Below, one piece after another: positions 19,154-24,963 of a DNA stretch of 36,298 nucleotides. Numbering within the stretch: the stretch's first letter is position 1; each line of letters opens with the position of its first letter. The position numbers and the translations under genes were made by a program. The stretch is from the NCBI GenBank assembly GCA_017561615.1, contig JAFZBT010000108.1, positions 1-36,298 on the forward strand, in the 5' to 3' direction. The notes beneath the pieces were generated by a model. It was not told the DNA's origin, searched no databases, and was given only the letters and a program-made list of their open reading frames with translations. Origin of the DNA: Erysipelotrichaceae bacterium. GTDB taxonomy: Bacteria > Bacillota_I > Bacilli_A > Erysipelotrichales > Erysipelotrichaceae.

Positions 19154-20209
19154 TCAGTCACCATAGGACCCCAGGGTCTTCTGGTCGTTGACGAACAGCA
19201 GTTCGTTGACTTCGTGAATGTTGTAGATGCCGTTGAGGAAGCAGTGCTCGACGATGATGTCAAACATGCTGGAATGGCCGATGCGGTAACCGGCCTTCTC
19301 CAGCAGCTCATTGGCTTCATCCAGGCTCAGTTTCAGGGCAATGGCCAGGGCAATGGCGGTATTGCGCGAGGGCTGGTAGGAGGCATCGGTACGGATCTTG
19401 GAAAACAGCTTGCGGTCCAGGTTGGCCCGGCGGTAGACATCAGGGTCCAGCATCTGACGCTGGTCGATCAGCTTTAACAGGGCAATGGAGAAGCTGTCCT
19501 CCGGCTGACGGAAGCCTTCAGCTGAATCCAGGCTGAGGTCACTGTCCGTGATGTTAGATTGATAAGCCGGCTCCCGGCGCTTGCTTTCTTCTGCCGGGGC
19601 CATGGCAAATCCCGTAAAGGCGAAAGACTGCTGGCTTTCCATCTGCTTGAGATCGCTCATGACTTTCCGTCTGGCAGTTGTCTCCTCATCCTGACGTTTG
19701 TGCCAGAAGCTCAGCATCTGACGCTGTTGCCACTTCAGGTAGCCGGAGGGTTCATCGTAGATCATCAGCCGGACATCCAGATCGCTTTTTTCCAGATGAT
19801 CGCCGATGGCCCTGACCGCTATCTGCAGGGCTTCATCGCGGGGATAGCCGTAAATGCCCGAGGAGATAAGGGGAAAGGCGATGGATTCGATTTTCAGCTG
19901 CTCGGCCAGATCCAGTGAACTGGCATAGGTGCTGTAAAGCTGTTCAGGTTCGCCATGCTCACCGTCCTGATATACCGGACCGACGGCATGGATGATGTAG
20001 CGGCAAAGCTGCAGACCGTCCGTATAGACAGCTGAGCCGGTCGGACAGCCGCCGATCTGATCGCACAGCTGCTGAAGCTGCTGACGGCCGGCCTTTTCGA
20101 AGATGGCTCCGCAGACACCGCCGCCGGCCTGCAGCCAGGTGTTGGCGGCGTTGACGATGGCGTCGCACTTCTGCTCGGTAATGTCTCCGTGAATGATGCT
20201 TAACGGCAT
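19154..20209 (-). CDS. Macro domain protein with C-terminal HTH-like domain
   Basis: A 351-residue protein. Residues 1-160 are a macro domain: GDIT (8-11), VNAAN (19-23), GGGVCGAI (29-36) and the phosphate-binding SSGIYGYP (116-123). This fold binds ADP-ribose or related nucleotides and can remove ADP-ribose or O-acetyl groups. A linker (about 165-238) rich in Gln, Glu and Ser leads to an all-helical C-terminal domain. There, LDRKLFSKIRTD...PSRNTAIALAIALKLSLDEANELLEKAGY resembles an XRE-type helix-turn-helix (about 255-308). The protein could thus sense ADP-ribose-type metabolites and bind DNA, or the helical part may contact a partner. The start at 20209 overlaps the HAD stop by 10 nt with GAGGGGG 8 nt upstream, so the two are coupled. 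Confidence 0.88.
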   Translation of the reverse strand: MPLSIIHGDITEQKCDAIVNAANTWLQAGGGVCGAIFEKAGRQQLQQLCDQIGGCPTGSAVYTDGLQLCRYIIHAVGPVYQDGEHGEPEQLYSTYASSLDLAEQLKIESIAFPLISSGIYGYPRDEALQIAVRAIGDHLEKSDLDVRLMIYDEPSGYLKWQQRQMLSFWHKRQDEETTARRKVMSDLKQMESQQSFAFTGFAMAPAEESKRREPAYQSNITDSDLSLDSAEGFRQPEDSFSIALLKLIDQRQMLDPDVYRRANLDRKLFSKIRTDASYQPSRNTAIALAIALKLSLDEANELLEKAGYRIGHSSMFDIIVEHCFLNGIYNIHEVNELLFVNDQKTLGSYGD

Positions 20210-20850
20210 AACAGATACCCCCTCAGTTCTTCTGCGCTGTCAGCCAGGAAATCCGGCTCACAGCTTTCCAGCAGATCACGGTCGCGGTAGCCCCAGCTGA
20301 CGGCCACTGAAGCCATCGGAGCGTTGCGGGCGGTTAGAACGTCGACATCGGAGTCACCGATGTAGACGGCATCCTGACAGCTTACACCCAGAAGTTCCAG
20401 AGCATTGTAGACGCTCTGAGGATCGGGCTTTCTTCTGACGTTTTCCTGCTCGCCGATGGCGGCATCCATCAGCCCGGGGAAATAATGCTCGTCGATAATG
20501 TGCACGGCACTGTCGATCTTGTTGGAGACGATGGCGTTTTTAACACCCTTTTCCTTCAGTTCCCGGATCAGTTCGGGGATGCCGGGATAGGGGACCGTCT
20601 TGTCCAGACAGTGCGGCAGATAATAGTCGCTGAAATCCTTCCTGATGGCCGGCAGGTCCGGATTGTCCTGACCTCCGTCAACGGAAAGGGCGAAGAGCCT
20701 GCCGATGCCGTTGCCGATGCGGGCACGGGTCTGCGGCAGGGTAATCGGCTGATAGCCGTTTTTCTCAAGCGCATAATTAACGGCGTCAGCCAGATACTCC
20801 AGGGTATACAGCAGCGTGCCGTCCAGATCCCATATAACTGCTTTGAACAT
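20200..20850 (-). CDS. HAD hydrolase, phosphoglycolate-phosphatase-like
   Basis: A 216-residue phosphatase of the haloacid dehalogenase superfamily with a helical cap between motifs I and II. Motif I is DLDGT with nucleophile Asp8 and Asp10; motif II is IVSNK; motif III is the Lys of RRKPDP; motif IV is GDSDVD. It resembles Gph/PpaX enzymes, which act on small phosphoesters; the substrate is unknown. The ATG at 20850 is used, not the one at 20868: the latter overlaps a TATAAT promoter box, and the former has GGTGA at 5 nt and gives the normal family N-terminus (MFKAVIWDLDGT). It is the first gene of a leftward pair with the macro protein, which suggests a link to phosphorylated nucleotide or ADP-ribose products. 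Confidence 0.87.
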   Translation of the reverse strand: MFKAVIWDLDGTLLYTLEYLADAVNYALEKNGYQPITLPQTRARIGNGIGRLFALSVDGGQDNPDLPAIRKDFSDYYLPHCLDKTVPYPGIPELIRELKEKGVKNAIVSNKIDSAVHIIDEHYFPGLMDAAIGEQENVRRKPDPQSVYNALELLGVSCQDAVYIGDSDVDVLTARNAPMASVAVSWGYRDRDLLESCEPDFLADSAEELRGYLLCR

Positions 20851-20866
20851 ATTGATCACCGCCTTC

Positions 20867-20875
20867 ATTATAACA
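20867..20875 (-). promoter_or_regulatory. Extended -10 promoter of the HAD-macro operon
   Basis: On the minus strand TGTTATAAT (TG-N-TATAAT) lies 16 nt before the ATG at 20850. The predicted leader of about 10 nt just contains the GGTGA sequence. No -35 box is visible. Confidence 0.5.
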
Positions 20876-20896
20876 TACCTCCACCTTCTTCCTTTG

Positions 20897-20905
20897 TGCT
20901 AGAAT
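20897..20905 (+). promoter_or_regulatory. Extended -10 promoter of mscL
   Basis: TGCTAGAAT (TG-N-TAGAAT) lies 19 nt before the mscL ATG, with the GGAGG site between them. It is divergent from the HAD promoter; there is no clear -35 box. Confidence 0.5.
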
Positions 20906-20924
20906 AAAGGCGGAGGACATTTGT

Positions 20925-21326
20925 ATGAAAAAACTGTTCAATGAATTCAAGGAGTTTGCCGTTCAGGGCAATGTTCTGGATATGGCTGTTGGTACCATGA
21001 TCGGCGGAGCCTTCGGCAAGATCGTTACCTCACTGGTCAATGACATCCTCACTCCCCTGATCTCCCTGTTGCTGGGAAACATCGACCTCTCCGGTCTGTC
21101 AACTGACGTTACCGTCGGCGAGAATACCATCAGCGTCGGATGGGGTCTCTTCCTGCAGAATGTCGTCGATTTCCTGATCATGGCTGCCTGCATCTTTGCC
21201 TTCGTCAAGTTCTTCACTTCTCTCAAGAAGAAACCGGAAGAAGAACCGGCTGAACCGGAAGAACCCAAGCTCTCAGATGAAGCCAAGCTGCTGACGGAAA
21301 TCAAGGAACTGCTGGAAAAGAAGTAG
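20925..21326 (+). CDS. mscL: Large-conductance mechanosensitive channel MscL
   Basis: A 133-residue homopentameric channel that opens under membrane tension to release solutes after osmotic downshock. The N-terminal amphipathic helix MKKLFNEFKEFAVQGNVLD and the first pore helix with AVGTMIGGAFGKIVTSLVNDILTPL match the family well (pore helix about 15-45). TM2 is about residues 73-96, followed by a charged KKKPEEEPAEPEEP linker and the C-terminal helical bundle SDEAKLLTEIKELLEKK. The length is normal. GGAGG sits 8 nt before the ATG. It is a single-gene unit between a divergent promoter and a strong terminator. Confidence 0.97.
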   Translation: MKKLFNEFKEFAVQGNVLDMAVGTMIGGAFGKIVTSLVNDILTPLISLLLGNIDLSGLSTDVTVGENTISVGWGLFLQNVVDFLIMAACIFAFVKFFTSLKKKPEEEPAEPEEPKLSDEAKLLTEIKELLEKK

Positions 21327-21348
21327 TTCCAACGTTAATTACCTGACC

Positions 21349-21375
21349 AAAGGGACCTGTTAACAGGTCCCTTTT
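21349..21375. terminator. Terminator of mscL, shared with the convergent gene
   Basis: A perfect stem AAAGGGACCTG/CAGGTCCCTTT with loop TTAA is followed by TTTTGTTCT on the plus strand. On the minus strand the U-tail is weaker, so termination there is less certain. Confidence 0.85.
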
Positions 21376-21383
21376 GTTCTCTT

Positions 21384-22277
21384 TCATTTGTCTACATATT
21401 CTGAAGAGTCTGAATCGTGCAGTATCATATTTTCACAGTCAATGCCATGCTCCGCAAGAACCTTCCTCAGCTTTTCAATTTCTTCTTCTTTCTTCTTCAG
21501 TGATTGTTCTGTTTCCTGAAGCATCTGAACGGCATTCAGACGAGCCTGTCTTTCCTTTTCCATTTCAGCATCATGCTCAGCTTTCAACTGTTCGAATCTG
21601 TCTCTGAATATTCTCTCAACCAATTCGCTCAACTTCTTTGCCTCCTTTGAACCCGGACTCTTGAAGTCCCTGATGGTATTGCTGATGACCTCACTGTCCA
21701 TGCTACGGTAGTCACTGCAGGAAAAGTCGTGCATCAGTGAGCCTATGGTATTGCTGGTATCACGGTAGGTTCCGTTGACGAATATGACATTGCTTCCATC
21801 ATCATACGGTTCGTCAATCTCCCTGAACCTTGATTCCACATGATATATGGGCAGACCTTTCCCCAGCAGATCGTAATCTAATATAAATATTATATACGAA
21901 TTGCTGAGATTCTTAAACTTCTCGCCGCTGCCCAATGATTTGCTGTCCATCAATGCCTGATAATATCTGGCACGCTTGAACAGGTCAGGGTCTTTGGCCC
22001 GCTGAACTTCAATGTCATAGCGGTTGCCATACGTGTCGACTGCCATAACATCAAGTCGGACGCCATGGCCAAAGCTGTTACCGTAATTGTACTGACTCTT
22101 GACACTGGTAACTGTCAGATCATTCCTGTCCAGTATCACTCTGAGTACATATTCGGTCAGTTCGGTGTTGTCATTGAAGACCACCGACATGAAGGCATCA
22201 TCAAGCAGGGTAAACTCCTTGATTGTCTCCATGATTTCTTCCAGATTTTCCGGAAACTTCTCATTTAGGGTACACAT
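21384..22277 (-). CDS. Rpn/PDDEXK-family nuclease-like protein
   Basis: A 297-residue protein of the Rpn (recombination-promoting nuclease, formerly putative transposase) family with a PD-(D/E)XK nuclease fold. Asp76 in HGVRLDVMAVD and Glu90-Val-Gln92 in RYDIEVQ form the core D...ExQ site typical of this family; the N-terminal TLLDDAFMSVVF and YYQALMDSKSL blocks also fit. The C-terminal third is a charged helical region (about 215-285) that likely forms a coiled coil. The ATG at 22277 has AGGAGG at 7 nt; the longer frame upstream has none. The sequence looks AT-richer, with different codon choice from its neighbours, which suggests recent transfer. Members are often present in many copies per genome and some are phage-defence or mobile genes; no transposon ends are seen. 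Confidence 0.88.
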   Translation of the reverse strand: MCTLNEKFPENLEEIMETIKEFTLLDDAFMSVVFNDNTELTEYVLRVILDRNDLTVTSVKSQYNYGNSFGHGVRLDVMAVDTYGNRYDIEVQRAKDPDLFKRARYYQALMDSKSLGSGEKFKNLSNSYIIFILDYDLLGKGLPIYHVESRFREIDEPYDDGSNVIFVNGTYRDTSNTIGSLMHDFSCSDYRSMDSEVISNTIRDFKSPGSKEAKKLSELVERIFRDRFEQLKAEHDAEMEKERQARLNAVQMLQETEQSLKKKEEEIEKLRKVLAEHGIDCENMILHDSDSSEYVDK

Positions 22278-22365
22278 TGTTTTTCCTCCTGTAAACCTTT
22301 CTATAATGGAAAAACTGTAAAAATCCGACTGCCGTGGAGGTCTCTTCACGTGTACCTTTTTTCTG

Positions 22366-22392
22366 ATTATATTGTACTATAATTTATTTCAA
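22366..22392 (-). promoter_or_regulatory. Possible promoter of the Rpn gene
   Basis: TTGAAA and TATAAT are spaced by only 15 nt on the minus strand, about 90 nt before the start at 22277. Both hexamers are good, but the spacing is short. The intervening leader of about 80 nt contains no clear structure. Confidence 0.45.
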
Positions 22393-22445
22393 GTTTCAAT
22401 GTTCTTTTTTCTTTTCCGCTTGAATTCTGTATTTCCTTTTCTCAT

Positions 22446-22469
22446 TGAAAAAGCAGGTTTCCCCGCTTT
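22446..22469. terminator. Terminator of the TerD-like gene
   Basis: On the minus strand AAAGCGGG pairs with CCTGCTTT (one G-U pair) around a GAAA tetraloop, followed by TT. It lies about 50 nt beyond the stop at 22521. The T-tract is short, so read-through toward the Rpn gene is possible. Confidence 0.6.
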
Positions 22470-22520
22470 CTTCTTTCTTATGTCTTTATCATTGCTCTTC
22501 ACGGAAATAGGTGCCGGCTT

Positions 22521-24503
22521 CTATTTTTCAATGAAGAAATCGCAGTCGATCAGGCTGATTTCGTTTTCCGCTTCCGGTTTTTCCATGACCAGTACAGTTT
22601 CAGCCTCTTCACGTGTACTGACTCTTTCCGCTTTCTGACCTTCCAGCAGCATTTCCAGATAAGTCTCCAGATTAAGCAGGGAAGTCGTATGGTCCTTGAC
22701 GGAATAAGCGCCTTCCATCCACTGCTGTTCGGATTTCGTGCCATCCAGACACAGATAACGTCCCACGGCGTTTACGTATCCGTAGTTGATGGTCCTGGTT
22801 CTGGTGCGGATGTCATTGTAGAAGAAGCAGTTCTTGGGATCGTACAGCTTGACATTGGTGCCGGTCTTCTTGACAGCCATCAAGCCAACAAAGCACTTGC
22901 CGATCTGATCAAAGGTCGGCTTGCCGGCGTACAGGTTGATGTTGAACTGGATCTCATTGACCTGGGAGTCCAGCTTAAGATCCACGTATTCAGCAGCGTC
23001 GCTGTGGGTGATGTCGCCGCTGTGGACGCAGCAGTCATTCTTATAATCGGTATTCCAGCCAATGTACAGCTGATCATAGTCCCTCGTGCTGCCGCTGGCG
23101 TGCAGGTCAATGTCCACTCGCTCCTTGTCATTCCAGTAGACGAAGAAGCGTATGTAATCAACGTTTTCAGGTATCTTATAGGCCAGACCGTTACGGACAT
23201 AGCCGGCTTCATCGCCCTTGGCCAGCAGCATCGAATGCGCCAGGTCAAGCCGGCCTTCATCAATGAAGACCTTCTTTCCGGCCAGCGGAGTCTCAATGAG
23301 CTGCAGCTTGCGCTGGAGAACATCACGGAGCACTTCATAGCTCTTCAGGCTTTCTTCACTGCGTCCCAGCTGCGTAGCCGCAAAGATCAGGGTGCGGGTG
23401 GAAAGATCCTGAGTTCTTTCCAGCAGGCTGTTTCTGATCTCCTGACGGTCCAGTCCGAGCTTGAGCAGCCAGTTGGTCCAGCGCAGCAGCATGCCCGGCC
23501 GCTGAGCTATGAAGCTGACGACGCCTTCCTCGCCCCTGGACAGCATGGCCTTTACCTGGCCTTCCCAGGAAGTCAGCTCGCCGTTGCGCAGGGCTCTGAC
23601 GACTTCCTTATGTTCTTCTGAGCGGGAAAAGCGGTTATAGGAAAGGTATTCCAGAACCTTGACGGTCCTTCTGGCCTTTCTGTTGGTCAGGATGACGTTG
23701 GCCTTCCAGTCTTCCACCGGATAGCTCTCGATCAGGCTGACCAGCCGGTTCTTCTGAGCAGAAGAGAAATGGTACTTGCTGTGAGTGAGAACGTAGTCCA
23801 GACACTTGAGCACGTCTCCGGTATGCTGGCACAGAGATGAAGCGGCCTTCTGGAACGCTTCGTTATCGTCCAGCCTGAACAGTTCATAAAAGACCGGCAT
23901 CATGTTCTGCTTGAAGGGAACGTCATACTCCAGAGCGGTCACGTCGATAAACTGGAGAGCCACGCGGATGATCTCCAGTTCCTGAGCGGTCAGCCGCTCA
24001 GCCTTTTTCAGCAGTCTTTCAACCGGCAGACGGTAAGCGTCTTCGGTAGTGATCAGTTCGATCGTCTTGGCCTTCAGAAGGGCTTCATCGCTTTCGGTCT
24101 TTTCCGTATCTTCCACTTCCGGCAGCCAGCCTCTCTTCACCTGGTAATCCTGGCCGAAAAACCGGGCAAGCTGCTCAACGCCGTAAGTGCTCATGTAGTG
24201 TGTCAGCTGATGGAAGCGGAACTGCGCTTCCTCCATGTTCATGACCTGCGAGGGGAAGTCGGGATACATCGGCTTGGCTGAGACATCGGGGATCAGGTCC
24301 CGGAAAGAAACCAGAAAGTTTTCCAGGCTGTCCGAACCGGCCAGCTGGGCAACGCCCTGAGCGGTAAGAGTGTATCCGAGATTCTGCAGCTCGGCGTTGA
24401 CGGTAACGGCTTTCTGCAGCCTTTCATCCGTCAGTTCATGATTCGGTTTCTCATAAACGGCCAGACGGAGCTGTTCCAGAAGATTCCTGCAATACTGAGA
24501 CAT
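22521..24503 (-). CDS. Large protein with TerD-like C-terminal region
   Basis: A 660-residue cytoplasmic protein. Residues 1-440 are mostly helical with no motif I can assign. Residues about 445-610 look like a TerD-type calcium-binding fold: IRFFVYW, VDIDLHASG (463-471), VHSGDITHSDAAEYVDLKL (492-510), then INLYAGKPTF. The D-DL-S and SGD-T blocks are the shared elements, but the assignment is moderate. TerD-domain proteins act with vWA and macro or nucleotide-processing proteins in stress and phage-response clusters; such genes lie 2-4 kb away here. The ATG at 24503 is chosen because GGAGG is 7 nt upstream. The gene lies directly downstream, on the same strand, of the two small-RNA-like units and could be controlled by them. 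Confidence 0.65.
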   Translation of the reverse strand: MSQYCRNLLEQLRLAVYEKPNHELTDERLQKAVTVNAELQNLGYTLTAQGVAQLAGSDSLENFLVSFRDLIPDVSAKPMYPDFPSQVMNMEEAQFRFHQLTHYMSTYGVEQLARFFGQDYQVKRGWLPEVEDTEKTESDEALLKAKTIELITTEDAYRLPVERLLKKAERLTAQELEIIRVALQFIDVTALEYDVPFKQNMMPVFYELFRLDDNEAFQKAASSLCQHTGDVLKCLDYVLTHSKYHFSSAQKNRLVSLIESYPVEDWKANVILTNRKARRTVKVLEYLSYNRFSRSEEHKEVVRALRNGELTSWEGQVKAMLSRGEEGVVSFIAQRPGMLLRWTNWLLKLGLDRQEIRNSLLERTQDLSTRTLIFAATQLGRSEESLKSYEVLRDVLQRKLQLIETPLAGKKVFIDEGRLDLAHSMLLAKGDEAGYVRNGLAYKIPENVDYIRFFVYWNDKERVDIDLHASGSTRDYDQLYIGWNTDYKNDCCVHSGDITHSDAAEYVDLKLDSQVNEIQFNINLYAGKPTFDQIGKCFVGLMAVKKTGTNVKLYDPKNCFFYNDIRTRTRTINYGYVNAVGRYLCLDGTKSEQQWMEGAYSVKDHTTSLLNLETYLEMLLEGQKAERVSTREEAETVLVMEKPEAENEISLIDCDFFIEK

Positions 24504-24552
24504 GATCATACCTCCATTCATTTTTTTAATCTATGTTAATGGGCCTGAAGTC

Positions 24553-24585
24553 AAAAATAAGCCCGACTGCTTTCAAGCAGGCTTT
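24553..24585 (-). terminator. Intrinsic terminator ending the second RNA unit
   Basis: On the minus strand AAAGCC and GGGCTT close a stem with an inner TGCTT/AAGCA hairpin, followed by ATTTTT. It lies 52 nt before the start codon of the TerD-like gene and well after the phosphoglucomutase terminator. It therefore implies a separate minus-strand transcript in the gap. Confidence 0.7.
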
Positions 24586-24736
24586 CCTGCCAGCCTTTCC
24601 ATGGATAAAAGGATGCTTGACGTGTGATTCGAACACACAGAATTGACAGGAAAACGTCAGGCTCGGCGAAGACTATGTGTTACCGGATGATCGTGAATGG
24701 ATAAAAGGAAGGTAACAGGCGCAGTGCACGTCTTCT
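24555..24736 (-). ncRNA. Candidate structured RNA, copy 2 (about 180 nt)
   Basis: The predicted start, an A 7 nt after the TATAAT box, coincides with the first base of the structure. P1 is GAAGAC (24735-24730) with GUCUUC (24673-24668). A small hairpin has GUGC and GCGC arms around ACU (24729-24719). P2 is UGUUACC (24717-24711) with GGUAACA (24684-24678). The junction strand CAUA closes a three-way junction, identical to copy 1. The 26-nt P2 loop begins UUCCUUUUAUCCAU. Unlike copy 1 the RNA continues into a 3' domain: a hairpin GUGUG-UUCGAAU-CACAC inside a longer UGACG/CGUCA pairing, then a second CCUUUUAUCCAU, then a terminator. I do not recognise this RNA. It may act as a trans-acting small RNA or as a leader of the gene at 24503. 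Confidence 0.65.
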
Positions 24737-24742
24737 GCCTTC

Positions 24743-24772
24743 ATTATAAACCAAGGCCGGCGATAATGTTAC
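24743..24772 (-). promoter_or_regulatory. Promoter of RNA copy 2
   Basis: GTAACA and a perfect TATAAT are separated by 18 nt on the minus strand. The segment GGTTTATAATG is the same as before copy 1, and the distance from TATAAT to the RNA's AGAAGAC is the same. Confidence 0.6.
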
Positions 24773-24779
24773 CAGAAAC

Positions 24780-24809
24780 AAAAAATGCCTGCTGTATCTC
24801 CGGCAGGCA
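24780..24809 (-). terminator. Terminator of RNA copy 1
   Basis: On the minus strand TGCCTGC and GCAGGCA form a perfect 7-bp stem with a 10-nt loop, followed by six T. It begins directly after the 3' strand of the P1 stem. Confidence 0.85.
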
Positions 24810-24886
24810 GAAGACTATGTGTTACCTCGTTATTCGTTTATGGACAAAAGTAAAAGGAAGGTAACAGGCGCTCTCGCACGTCTTCT
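24780..24886 (-). ncRNA. Candidate structured RNA, copy 1 (about 107 nt)
   Basis: A complete small RNA unit: promoter, structured body and terminator. P1 is GAAGAC (24885-24880) with GUCUUC (24815-24810). A hairpin GUGC-GAGA-GCGC (24879-24868) has a GNRA loop. P2 is UGUUACC (24866-24860) with GGUAACA (24826-24820). CAUA links P2 to P1, giving a three-way junction. The 33-nt P2 loop begins UUCCUUUUACUUUUGUCCAU. Compared with copy 2, all stem bases are the same while the small loop (GAGA against ACU) and the P2 loop differ in sequence and length; this is the pattern of a conserved fold. No open reading frame of note is present. The pyrimidine-rich loop could pair with Shine-Dalgarno regions of mRNAs. 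I cannot match it to an RNA family I know. Confidence 0.72.
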
Positions 24887-24892
24887 ATGGAC

Positions 24893-24922
24893 ATTATAAA
24901 CCAGCCCCTTCCTTCAGGGCAA
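24893..24922 (-). promoter_or_regulatory. Promoter of RNA copy 1
   Basis: TTGCCC and a perfect TATAAT are separated by 18 nt on the minus strand. The predicted +1 at 24886 is the A preceding the P1 stem. It lies just downstream of the phosphoglucomutase terminator. Confidence 0.7.
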
Positions 24923-24929
24923 ATGCAGG

Positions 24930-24953
24930 AAAAAAGGCGGATCTCTCCGCCTT
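24930..24953 (-). terminator. Terminator of the phosphoglucomutase gene
   Basis: A perfect 8-bp stem AAGGCGGA/TCCGCCTT on the minus strand with loop GAGA, followed by TTTT, 10 nt beyond the stop codon. Confidence 0.9.
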
Positions 24954-24963
24954 GATTCCGCAG

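Noticed and set aside
20851..20868. A six-codon longer start for the HAD protein
   Set aside because: The upstream ATG overlaps a TATAAT promoter box, and the downstream ATG gives the family N-terminus with a ribosome binding site.
24606..24650. A tRNA or tmRNA, because the minus strand has GTGTG-TTCGAAT-CACAC like a T-arm
   Set aside because: No matching acceptor stem, D-arm or anticodon arm is found at the right distances and no CCA-type end follows. The hairpin is part of the 3' domain of RNA copy 2.
24668..24898. A CRISPR array or a miniature transposon, because of two similar units with inverted repeats
   Set aside because: There are only two copies, spaced irregularly, with no short constant repeat and no target-site duplication. 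Promoter, fold and terminator order on one strand fit RNA genes better.
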